Shown: positions 53,926 to 61,836 of the stretch, piece after piece
Layout: each line of letters starts with the position of its first letter
Position numbering within the stretch: position 1 is the stretch's first letter
NCBI RefSeq assembly: GCF_004745865.1
Contig: NZ_SRKZ01000007.1
Span: 124,001-188,000 of the forward strand
Reading direction: 5' to 3'
DNA length: 64,000 nt
Origin: Hymenobacter wooponensis
GTDB lineage: Bacteria; Bacteroidota; Bacteroidia; Cytophagales; Hymenobacteraceae
Made by a program: the position numbers and the translations under genes
The notes under the pieces: generated by a model
The model's database searches: none
What the model saw: only the letters and a program-made list of their open reading frames with translations
What the model was told of the DNA's origin: nothing

Positions 53926-54427
53926 GTAGGAAGCTCTGACTGAGCCAGGGTAAACTAAAGAAATGCGCGCGGCAGCTAAAAAGTTTGGTAAGAAACGGGT
54001 TTTTGGCCGAGGTTACTGCTCAACCTATAATCAGCCATGCATCACTTCTGATTAGGAGGGGCTTAACACCTAATATACGCCTAGGCGAGCATACGGCTGG
54101 CACATCCTAAATGCATTGGAAATTATACTATTATAACAACCTTACTTCAGCTACCTAATTTAGTTCCTTACGGCTTAATTGGACAATCTACAACCCTCTC
54201 TATTAATCGTTCAACAAACTCCTGTATAAATGAAGCCTATAAGTTTAAATTTAAACAATTGTCAGTTTAGGTAAGACACTTTGTGAAGCGAGTACAAATA
54301 GTGTACATACATTATTTATTGCACTTATTTCATAGCACTTTACATATAATATTCATAGATATACCTTTGAACATATTTAATTCTTTCGAGAAGCATAATA
54401 GCTGGCTTCTTAACTACCGCACTACTA
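53926..54427. other. AT-rich intergenic region with promoter
   Basis: About 500 bases, markedly more AT-rich than the genes around it (about 54120-54420). It contains the promoter box at 54362-54369 for the fibre operon and the upstream region of radA. I see no ORF or RNA gene; the AT-richness itself may be a regulatory or bent region. Confidence 0.55.
54362..54369 (+). promoter_or_regulatory. Bacteroidota -7 promoter box for the fibre operon
   Basis: TACCTTTG, exact consensus, 58 bases before the ATG at 54428, in a very AT-rich stretch. Confidence 0.65.
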
Positions 54428-56035
54428 ATGCAACACCTTTACCGTTACTTGTTAGGCCTGTCGTTCAGTGCCCTAGCTGTTTCCGCTCAGGCCCAATCCG
54501 TGGGTGTGGGCACTACCACCCCTGATGCTAATGCGGCCCTGGATATTTCAGCAGGCGCTAGCAACAACAAGGGCCTTCTAATACCGCGCATGACGGTGGC
54601 TCAGCGCACAGCTATTACCAACACTACACAGGGCATGCTGGTGTTCCAGACCGATGGCGCCCAGCCCGGCTTTTGGTATTTCCAGGGTGGCGTATGGGTG
54701 GCACTCCCCTCGGGCACTGCCACTAGCTCGGCCTGGCAACGCGCCGGTAACACGGGCACCGACCCCGGCACTAACCCCGGCGTGGGCGGCACCACCAGCC
54801 CCGGCTCCGACTTCATTGGTACCTCCGACAACAAAGATGTGGTAATACGCACCGGCAACACAGAACGCCTGCGCATTACCACCGATGGCAGCTTGTATAG
54901 CCGGTCAACCTTCGGCCTGATTCTGAATGCCAACGATGCACCGTTGATTACCCGCGGCTGGGATGCTTTCACTAGCGGCACATATAGTGGCCTAGGCCGC
55001 TGGGGGATATTCATGCGGGCTAGCTCATTGTCGTCGGGCATTCCGGACTTGGGAGGCAAGTCGTTTACCTGGGTAACGTGGAACGCTAATTCTACTGTTA
55101 ACAAAACCCTTATGACGCTGACGCAGACGGGCAACCTAGGCATTGGTGTAGAAGATCCTACTACTCGGTTGAGTATGGTAGGGACGGGTGCTGCTAACCC
55201 TTTCACCTCGGGCGCAGCCCAAAGCACGGGGCATATTGCCCGCTTCCGCGACAATGGTAACGTGACCCTTGACCTAGGTAGCAGCGGCACGGACGGCAAC
55301 TGGATCCAAAGCACTAACGCTACCGCTCTTAATACTAATTACCCTCTCCGCCTGAACCCAAATGGCGGCAACGTGGGCGTTGGCTTACTTACTCCTGCTC
55401 AAGCACTTGAGGTACTGGGCACCTTCGGGGTGCGCAACGGCGCGGCCTGGGACCACCTGTTCATTGCGCACGATGGCACGACGTCGGCTATAACAGCGGG
55501 TGGTGCCGACACTGGCCTAGCGTTCCGAGTGGGTGCCGGCGCCGCGGGTACGTACAACGATGCTTCCCAGAACTACCGCGACGTAATGCGCCTCATGCCG
55601 AGCGGCAACGTAGGTATTGGCACTACTACCCCAAGCGCTACACTGGAAGTAGCCGGTCAAGTGAAAATTACTGGGGGCACACCCGGTGCGGGCAAGGTAC
55701 TGACCTCTGATGCTACTGGCCTAGCTACTTGGCAAAACGCCGCTTCAAGCGCCACCAACATCCAGACTACCAACACCTTCGCAATTCCTACTACGGGCGC
55801 AGGTACGTTAAATGCCACGACGGGTATAGTAGTTCTGCCGAACAACAACAGCACGAACGGTACCATCACGTTGGGCACTGGCACCAACGGCCAGACCCTG
55901 ACCATCACCAACCTCGACGCCGACGCCGTGAGCATCACCAGCACCAGCGGTACGGGCAACCTGCTGCCCAATTTCGCGGCGCAGTTCGTGTACGTGGTCA
56001 ATAGCACCACCAGCGGCTGGTTCCGCGTCAATTAA
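54428..56035 (+). CDS. Exported fibre-like repeat protein
   Basis: A 535-residue protein with a signal peptide (YLLGLSFSALAVSAQAQ). Its body is built of short fibre-type repeats of the form GN(V/L)GIG..TP(S/T)..LEV (for example GNVGIGTTTPSATLEVAG at about 394), rich in Thr, Gly, Asn and Ala, as in phage tail-fibre or surface adhesin shafts. It is the first gene of a three-gene operon. A surface fibre is inferred from composition. Confidence 0.7.
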   Translation: MQHLYRYLLGLSFSALAVSAQAQSVGVGTTTPDANAALDISAGASNNKGLLIPRMTVAQRTAITNTTQGMLVFQTDGAQPGFWYFQGGVWVALPSGTATSSAWQRAGNTGTDPGTNPGVGGTTSPGSDFIGTSDNKDVVIRTGNTERLRITTDGSLYSRSTFGLILNANDAPLITRGWDAFTSGTYSGLGRWGIFMRASSLSSGIPDLGGKSFTWVTWNANSTVNKTLMTLTQTGNLGIGVEDPTTRLSMVGTGAANPFTSGAAQSTGHIARFRDNGNVTLDLGSSGTDGNWIQSTNATALNTNYPLRLNPNGGNVGVGLLTPAQALEVLGTFGVRNGAAWDHLFIAHDGTTSAITAGGADTGLAFRVGAGAAGTYNDASQNYRDVMRLMPSGNVGIGTTTPSATLEVAGQVKITGGTPGAGKVLTSDATGLATWQNAASSATNIQTTNTFAIPTTGAGTLNATTGIVVLPNNNSTNGTITLGTGTNGQTLTITNLDADAVSITSTSGTGNLLPNFAAQFVYVVNSTTSGWFRVN

Positions 56036-56068
56036 TTCTTCCCTCCTTCCTGACTTTTCTTCTCTGCT

Positions 56069-56761
56069 ATGAGATTTATGGCTACTCCTGCTGGCATTGT
56101 ACCAGCTTCTTCTCCTCAACAACCCCAAGCGGAGCCGCAGCGCCGGGGGCTGCTCAAGCGCCTGGGCGCCCTCCTCGGTGGCAGCCTGTTGGCCGGCCCC
56201 GCACTAGCCAGCACGCGCAGTGTGGCTTCTACGCAGGGTATGGAGCCCTTTGTTGGAGAGATTATGCTGTTTGCCGGCAACTTTGCTCCAAAGGGCTATC
56301 TGCTTTGCCAAGGGCAACTGTTAAACATCAGTCAGAACACCGCCTTGTTCTCCATACTTGGCACTACCTACGGCGGGAATGGTCAAACAAACTTTGCTCT
56401 GCCTGACCTACGCGGCCGGTTCCCAATGCAGCAAGGGCAGGGACCTGGGTTATCATATCACAGCCAGGGAGAGATGGCTGGAACAGAAACGGTTACTTTG
56501 CTTAATAGCCAGATGCCGGCTCACAACCATCAGCTAAATGCGTCTACTGCTGCCGGCAATTCTGATTCGCCGAGTGGCAACGTATTAGCTAACAATGGCC
56601 GGGGCGGGCCGCAATTCACCTCGGCTGGCACAACAAATACGCCTATGAATCCTCAGAGCGTAGGAGTTGCGGGTGGCAACCAGCCCCACGAAAACATGCC
56701 GCCGTATCTAGCCCTCAACTTTTGTATTGCTGTTGACGGCATATATCCTTCGCGCGACTAG
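56069..56761 (+). CDS. Tail-collar domain protein with Tat-like signal
   Basis: A 230-residue protein. The N-terminus has RRGLLKRLGALLGGSLLAGP (from Arg25), a twin-arginine signal with a hydrophobic core and ALA-S cleavage site. The mature part is a phage tail-collar (MdpB-like) domain: VGEIMLFAGNFAPKGYLLCQ, GTTYGGNGQTNFALPDLRGR and HNHQL. It lies between the fibre gene and the T9SS gene. With tatC in the window, export by Tat is plausible. Role unknown, perhaps a fibre tip. Confidence 0.8.
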   Translation: MRFMATPAGIVPASSPQQPQAEPQRRGLLKRLGALLGGSLLAGPALASTRSVASTQGMEPFVGEIMLFAGNFAPKGYLLCQGQLLNISQNTALFSILGTTYGGNGQTNFALPDLRGRFPMQQGQGPGLSYHSQGEMAGTETVTLLNSQMPAHNHQLNASTAAGNSDSPSGNVLANNGRGGPQFTSAGTTNTPMNPQSVGVAGGNQPHENMPPYLALNFCIAVDGIYPSRD

Positions 56762-56778
56762 CGCCCAAGTAATTTAGG

Positions 56779-58206
56779 ATGAAGGTTTTCTACTCCTTAC
56801 TAGGGCTCTGCGCACTGGCCGAAGCTGGTTTTGCCCAGGGTCTGACCAACAACGGCGGCATCCTTACGGTGCAGTCGGGGGCAACGCTCTACGTACCGGG
56901 TGTGCTCGATAACAAGACGGGCAGCACGCTAACCAATGCGGGCACCGTGCAAGTCCTTGGCGATTTGACCAATGCCGGCACCCTAACCTCACCGGGCCGA
57001 GTGCTACTAAGCGGCGCAGCGGCTCAAACCCTCACGGCGGGCGGTGCCACGCTAGGCCAGTTAGAAGTAAACAACGCCAGCACTCAGGGCGTTACTGTGC
57101 CCGACAACCTGACGATTATGCAGGAGCTGAAGCTCACCAACGGCATGATGCGCACCCCGGCTAGTGCTACCATCAGCCTTACCAACGCAGCCAGCGTAGT
57201 AGGTGAGGCTACGGGCCGCTACGTGCTGGGCAACCTGCGCGTAGCGCGAGACAACGTAACTACCGCTACTGATTTCACTAACAGCGCTATCATTGGCGGC
57301 AATGGTCAGAGCCTGGGTCAGGTGGTAGTAAAGCGCACGGCCGGGTTGACAACGGCTGGCACCAGCCACGGTACCTTTAACAACTCTAAAAGCATAGACC
57401 GGATCTGGACGGTAACCACCGCTCAGGCTCCCACGGGGCCCGTCCCGATTACGCTTTCTTGGCTGCCCGACAATGACAATGGTCTGACGGATTTTGCCCG
57501 GGTGCTTATTTGGCGCCAAGCCAGCCAAACGGCGCCCTGGAACGGGGTGGGCTCAGTGGCTAACGCATCAGCTACGCGCAGCATCAGCACCACTACCACC
57601 GTCTTCGACCGCCTGACCGTCTCAAACTCGGCTAACCCGCTACCGGTGCAGCTCATTTCTTTCACGGCGGAGGCACGAGCCACAGATGTACTGCTACGCT
57701 GGGCTACTGCTTCGGAGAAAGACAACGCCGTATTCATTGTTGAGGTAAGTACCGATGGTCAGCAGTTCAGACCAATAGGCCAGGTGGCGGGGCGCGGTAC
57801 TACCAGCCAGCAGACTACCTACACCTATCCCGATGCCCAAGCTAGCCACTGGGCAAGTGAGGTGCTCTATTACCGCCTGCGCCAGCAGGACACCGACGGC
57901 ACCGAATCGTATTCGGCCGTGCAAGTTGTGAAGCTGGCAGCGGCAGAAAAGGCGCTGGCACTGGAGGCTCACCCCAACCCGTTTAATCGGGAGCTGTTTG
58001 CTCACCTTGTGCTACCCCACGCCGGACTTACCAGCATCGCGCTTCACAACACCCTAGGCCAGGTGCTGTTTACCCGCAGGCTAGAACTGCCAGCCGGCAC
58101 TTCTGAAGTTGCTCTTCCGGAAGCTACTACGCTACCACAGGGGGTGTACTTTCTGGTGGTTCGGCAGGCTGATGCCTCACGCATAGTAAAGGTGGTGCGG
58201 GAGTAA
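56779..58206 (+). CDS. T9SS type A sorting-domain protein
   Basis: A 475-residue protein with a signal peptide, a beta-rich part with repeats of the LTNAGTVQVLGDLTNAG type (about 25-110), a middle domain and a C-terminal T9SS sorting domain (HPNPFNRELFAHL, QGVYFLVVRQ, IVKVV) of about 80 residues. It should be anchored or released at the cell surface by T9SS. As last gene of the fibre operon it may carry or anchor the other two. Confidence 0.82.
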   Translation: MKVFYSLLGLCALAEAGFAQGLTNNGGILTVQSGATLYVPGVLDNKTGSTLTNAGTVQVLGDLTNAGTLTSPGRVLLSGAAAQTLTAGGATLGQLEVNNASTQGVTVPDNLTIMQELKLTNGMMRTPASATISLTNAASVVGEATGRYVLGNLRVARDNVTTATDFTNSAIIGGNGQSLGQVVVKRTAGLTTAGTSHGTFNNSKSIDRIWTVTTAQAPTGPVPITLSWLPDNDNGLTDFARVLIWRQASQTAPWNGVGSVANASATRSISTTTTVFDRLTVSNSANPLPVQLISFTAEARATDVLLRWATASEKDNAVFIVEVSTDGQQFRPIGQVAGRGTTSQQTTYTYPDAQASHWASEVLYYRLRQQDTDGTESYSAVQVVKLAAAEKALALEAHPNPFNRELFAHLVLPHAGLTSIALHNTLGQVLFTRRLELPAGTSEVALPEATTLPQGVYFLVVRQADASRIVKVVRE

Positions 58207-58237
58207 GCGAATTCTTTTCAGCTGCCCCCGCCACCCT

Positions 58238-58275
58238 AAACGGCCAGATTTCCTAGCAGGAGTCTGGCCGTTTTG
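58238..58275 (+). terminator. Rho-independent terminator
   Basis: Perfect 11-base arms AAACGGCCAGA and TCTGGCCGTTT with a 14-base loop, closing the fibre operon. Confidence 0.8.
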
Positions 58276-58411
58276 TTGGTATTTACCTTAACAGTAAAAA
58301 TTGGAAAGTAAATTAGACCTTTACCCGGTTGCATTAGAAGTTTAACCTGATGTGCTCCGTACGGCTACGCCATCTGGCCTAGCTCTTATCTCACTCTATT
58401 CCCTCTCTGCT

Positions 58412-59812
58412 ATGTCTACTGCCACTATCACCCCCGAGGTACTTGCCCGCGTAGCCACTTTCGCGGAGCTGCCCACCGACACGCTGCAGTGGGTGCTGGA
58501 TCATGGGCAGGTTCGTACGTATGCCCCCGGTGATACGGTCCTCAACCCCGGCGACCCAGCCGAGTTTATGGTGGTAGTACTATCAGGTGGCCTACAGTTC
58601 TTTTTCTTACGCAATGGCAACCGCGAGCCTATCTTTCGGGTCGATAAGGGCCACGTGAGCGGCGTGCTGCCTTACTCCCGGCTGCGTGTGATTCAGGGCT
58701 TAGGAGTGGCCGTTGGTGATACAGAATTGCTACTCCTGCACCGCGACAACTTCCCGGCGTTGGAGCAGGTCAGCCCCGAGCTGGTGCAGCGCCTAGTAGG
58801 GTTGATGAGCGACCGGGCCCGGCAAGAAGCTCGCTATCAGGAGCGCGACGATAAGCTGCGGGCTTTGGGCAAGCTCTCAGCAGGCCTAGCCCATGAGCTT
58901 AACAACCCTGCTGCCGCCATTATGCGGGCAGCCGAGGCATTGGATAACCGCCTGCGGGCCAAGCCGGGGCTACTGCTGGAGTTGGTGCGCCATTGCCCTC
59001 AGCCCGATGCCCTGGCCGATTTAGCAGCCGTGGCCTCAAACCCGCCCCTTACGCAAACGCCTCTTTCTCCGCTGGAGCGCTCCGACCGGGAAGATGAACT
59101 GGCCGAATGGCTGGAGGACCAAGACGTACTTGATGGCTATGCTTTGGCCTCAGGTCTCTTAGAAGCTGGCTTAACTTTAGATAGCCTTAAGCCACTCATC
59201 ATGGCACTACCTGAGCCTAGTAGGCCCTCGGCCCTGGCGTGGCTGGAAGGGCAGCTGACTACGCTGTGCCTAGTGCGCGACGTGCAGGAGGCAGGTGGGC
59301 GTATCAGTACGCTTGTCAGCAACGTAAAGACCTATAGCCACATGGACCGCGCCGGCGACTTTGCGCCTTTGGATGTGCACACCGGCCTGGAGAGTACCGT
59401 GAATATCCTGAGCTACTGCATGCGGGAGGAGAAAGTGCAGCTCACGCGGGACTATGCGCCCGGCCTGCCGCTGGTAAAAGGCCAGGTAAGTAGCCTCAAC
59501 CAAGTATGGACGAACTTACTAGACAACGCCATTGACGCCATGCCGGGTGGGGGCGAAATCACGCTGCGCACCCGCCAGGAAGGTGATTTCGTGCTGGTAT
59601 CGGTGATTGATAACGGGCCCGGGATTCCGCCCGAGGTGCTGCCCCACATCCTGGAGCCCTTCTATACTACCAAGCCTGCCGGCGAAGGCACTGGCCTAGG
59701 GCTCGATATTGCCCTGCGCATTATCGAGCAGCACGATGGCCGCCTGGAGGTACAGTCGGAGCCCGGCCACACCGAGTTCCGGGTGTGGCTGCCGGTGGCC
59801 GGAAGCCGCTAG
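58412..59812 (+). CDS. Histidine kinase with N-terminal cNMP-binding-like domain
   Basis: A 466-residue soluble sensor kinase. A cyclic-nucleotide-binding-type jelly roll is at about 1-130 (VLNPGDPAEFMVVVLSGGLQ), then the HisKA with His161 (GLAHELNN), and the ATPase motifs NLLDNAIDA, DNGPGIP, EPFYTTK and GTGLGL. It lies directly before the response-regulator/reductase gene 59934, so they form a two-component pair. Ligand unknown. Its TAG stop is part of a decamer (59809-59818). Confidence 0.9.
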   Translation: MSTATITPEVLARVATFAELPTDTLQWVLDHGQVRTYAPGDTVLNPGDPAEFMVVVLSGGLQFFFLRNGNREPIFRVDKGHVSGVLPYSRLRVIQGLGVAVGDTELLLLHRDNFPALEQVSPELVQRLVGLMSDRARQEARYQERDDKLRALGKLSAGLAHELNNPAAAIMRAAEALDNRLRAKPGLLLELVRHCPQPDALADLAAVASNPPLTQTPLSPLERSDREDELAEWLEDQDVLDGYALASGLLEAGLTLDSLKPLIMALPEPSRPSALAWLEGQLTTLCLVRDVQEAGGRISTLVSNVKTYSHMDRAGDFAPLDVHTGLESTVNILSYCMREEKVQLTRDYAPGLPLVKGQVSSLNQVWTNLLDNAIDAMPGGGEITLRTRQEGDFVLVSVIDNGPGIPPEVLPHILEPFYTTKPAGEGTGLGLDIALRIIEQHDGRLEVQSEPGHTEFRVWLPVAGSR

Positions 59813-59933
59813 GCCAGTCGGGCACCGTCTTGCCCTCCGCAGATTGCCTCTTACCTTTCGCTAGAAAACAGCGCAGCGTTCTTTCCTTCCTTTCCTATCT
59901 CGTCCGGCGCTCTGCCGGCCTGTTCCTACTTCC

Positions 59934-61595
59934 ATGGCTGCCACCAAAAAACCGATTCTGCTTGCCGTTGATGATGATGCGCAGGTGTTAAATGCTATTG
60001 AGCGGGACCTTCGTCAGGAGTTCCGCCGCGACTATCGGGTGCTGCGTGCTAGCTCCGGCGAAGAAGCCCTTTCTACAATTCAAGAGCTGCAGCAGCGCGA
60101 AGAGCCCCTGGCTCTGGTGCTAGCCGACCAGCGCATGCCGGGCCTGCAGGGCGTGGAGCTGCTGGAGCAAACCCGCCAGTTGTTTCCCGATGCTAAGCGC
60201 GTGCTTCTGACGGCCTACGCCGATACGGAAGCTGCCATCCGGGCCATCAACCACGCCCGCCTCGACTACTACCTCATCAAGCCCTGGGACCCGCCCCAGG
60301 AGCTGCTCTACCCCACGCTCCACGACTTGCTAGCGGCTTGGCAAACTGCCTATCGTCCGCGTTTTCAAGGGTTGCGCCTGATTGGGTTTCAATGGTCGCC
60401 ACTCTCGCACGAGCTCAAAGACTTTCTGGCGGGCTACATGGTGGCTTTCCAGTGGCTTGATTACGAGACAAATGCTGACGCTCAGGAGCTGCTCACCCGC
60501 ACCGGTTTCACCCCTGCTGATCTGCCGGTTGTGGTGTTCGAAGATAACACCGCCCTTTCTAACCCCGAACGCAGCTTGGTAGCCGAACGGCTAGGCCTGT
60601 CTCAGAAAGCCTCGCAGGAGCTCTACGATGTGGTAGTAATTGGAGCCGGCCCCGCGGGCCTAGCGGCCGCAGTGTATGGCGCTTCTGAAGGGCTGCGCAC
60701 CCTGGTGGTGGAGCGTATGGCTCCGGGCGGCCAGGCGGGCACCAGCTCCCGCATTGAGAACTACCTAGGGTTCCCGACGGGCCTCAGTGGCAGCGAGTTG
60801 GCCCACCGAGCCTGGTCGCAGGCGGTGCGGCTGGGGGCAGAGCTGCTAGCCCCGCAGGAAGTAACTAGCCTACGCGTGCAGGATGGCTACAAGATCCTAA
60901 CCCTCGCCAACGACACGGAGGTAAAAACCCGCGCCGTGGTGCTGACCACCGGCGTAAGCTACCGCACCCTGGAAGTACCCGGCATTCATCAGCTGACGGG
61001 GGCGGGCGTGTACTACGGCGCGGCCCGCACCGAGGCCCGCTCCTGCGACGAGCAGGACGTGTACATTGTGGGCGGTGGCAACTCGGCGGGTCAGGCGGCC
61101 ATGTACCTGGCCACCTATGCCCGGAGGGTGTTCATCGTGATCCGGGGCAGCTCGTTGGCGGCATCTATGTCGGCATACCTGATTGATCAAATCGGCCAGA
61201 CACCTAACATTGAACTGCTTACGCACACCCAAGTAGCCGAGGTGCGCGGCGACGACCACTTGCAACAAGTAGTGCTCAACCGCAACGGGCAGTTAGAGGA
61301 GCGGCCTGCCCGGGCCCTGTTCATCTTCATCGGGGCCAAACCCAGCACCGAGTGGATTTGCGATACAGTGGTCTGCGACGGTAAAGGCTTCCTGCTCACC
61401 GGCCGCGACCTGGTAACCGATCCACGCTACGCCGACTCTTGGAAGCACACCCGCGAGCCGTACCTGCTGGAAACCTGCGTGCCCGGCGTTTTTGCCGCCG
61501 GCGACAGCCGTGCCGGGGCCATGGCCCGCGTAGCCTCCGCCGTGGGTGAAGGCAGCATGGCCATCAAGTTCGTGCACCAGTATCTGGATGAGTAG
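59934..61595 (+). CDS. Response regulator fused to thioredoxin-reductase-like flavoprotein
   Basis: A 553-residue fusion. Residues 1-135 are a receiver (Asp13/14, phospho-Asp65, Lys in IKPWD); 140-220 are a degenerate glutaredoxin-like region without cysteines (LIGFQWSPLSHELKDFL); 230-553 are a TrxB-type FAD/NADPH domain (GAGPAG at 237-242, VGGGNSAG about 378). The catalytic CATC is replaced by GAAR (362-365), so it cannot pass electrons to thioredoxin as TrxB does. Output is probably oxidoreductase or redox signalling with the kinase at 58412. Confidence 0.9.
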   Translation: MAATKKPILLAVDDDAQVLNAIERDLRQEFRRDYRVLRASSGEEALSTIQELQQREEPLALVLADQRMPGLQGVELLEQTRQLFPDAKRVLLTAYADTEAAIRAINHARLDYYLIKPWDPPQELLYPTLHDLLAAWQTAYRPRFQGLRLIGFQWSPLSHELKDFLAGYMVAFQWLDYETNADAQELLTRTGFTPADLPVVVFEDNTALSNPERSLVAERLGLSQKASQELYDVVVIGAGPAGLAAAVYGASEGLRTLVVERMAPGGQAGTSSRIENYLGFPTGLSGSELAHRAWSQAVRLGAELLAPQEVTSLRVQDGYKILTLANDTEVKTRAVVLTTGVSYRTLEVPGIHQLTGAGVYYGAARTEARSCDEQDVYIVGGGNSAGQAAMYLATYARRVFIVIRGSSLAASMSAYLIDQIGQTPNIELLTHTQVAEVRGDDHLQQVVLNRNGQLEERPARALFIFIGAKPSTEWICDTVVCDGKGFLLTGRDLVTDPRYADSWKHTREPYLLETCVPGVFAAGDSRAGAMARVASAVGEGSMAIKFVHQYLDE

Positions 61596-61633
61596 GAGAG
61601 GGAGGGAGTTGTAATGAAGTGATAATGTAAAAA

Positions 61634-61744
61634 AGAACGTCATGCTGAGCTTGTCGAAGCATCTCTACCTCTGGCTATTCAACAGGTCTAGAGCCGACTC
61701 AACGAAGCGGTAGAGATGCTTCGACAAGCTCAGCATGACGTTCT
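61634..61744. repeat. Perfect long inverted repeat (hairpin element D)
   Basis: Two perfect 36-base arms (61634-61669 and 61709-61744; core GTCATGCTGAGCTTGTCGAA) around a 39-base loop. I have seen the arm sequence widely in Bacteroidota genomes. It lies next to the terminator at 61761. Confidence 0.85.
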
Positions 61745-61760
61745 AAAGTTGTAAACACAC

Positions 61761-61800
61761 AAAAGCCCATCATCCTGCTCAGGATGATGGGCTTTTGTTT
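61761..61800. terminator. Rho-independent terminator, bidirectional
   Basis: Perfect 16-base arms AAAAGCCCATCATCCT and AGGATGATGGGCTTTT with a 4-base loop, between the reductase gene and the convergent phosphorylase gene. Confidence 0.88.
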
Positions 61801-61812
61801 TCATCTAGAATG

Positions 61813-61826
61813 TGGCCTAGGCCACT
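61813..61826. repeat. Iterated decamer, back-to-back copy
   Basis: TGGCCTAGGCCACT: two decamer halves overlap into a palindrome, GTGGCCTAGGCCAC. It is the clearest example of the dispersed element described in the findings (37 exact A[C/G]TGGCCTAG copies counted by eye in the window). Confidence 0.75.
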
Positions 61827-61836
61827 TCCTTAATTA

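Noticed and set aside
54428..58206. Prophage or contractile injection system
   Set aside because: The collar and fibre genes have export signals and no sheath, tube, baseplate or lysis genes are near.
1873..61826. Decamers as part of an insertion sequence or terminators
   Set aside because: Copies are single, occur inside genes in all frames, and have no flanking duplication or T-run.
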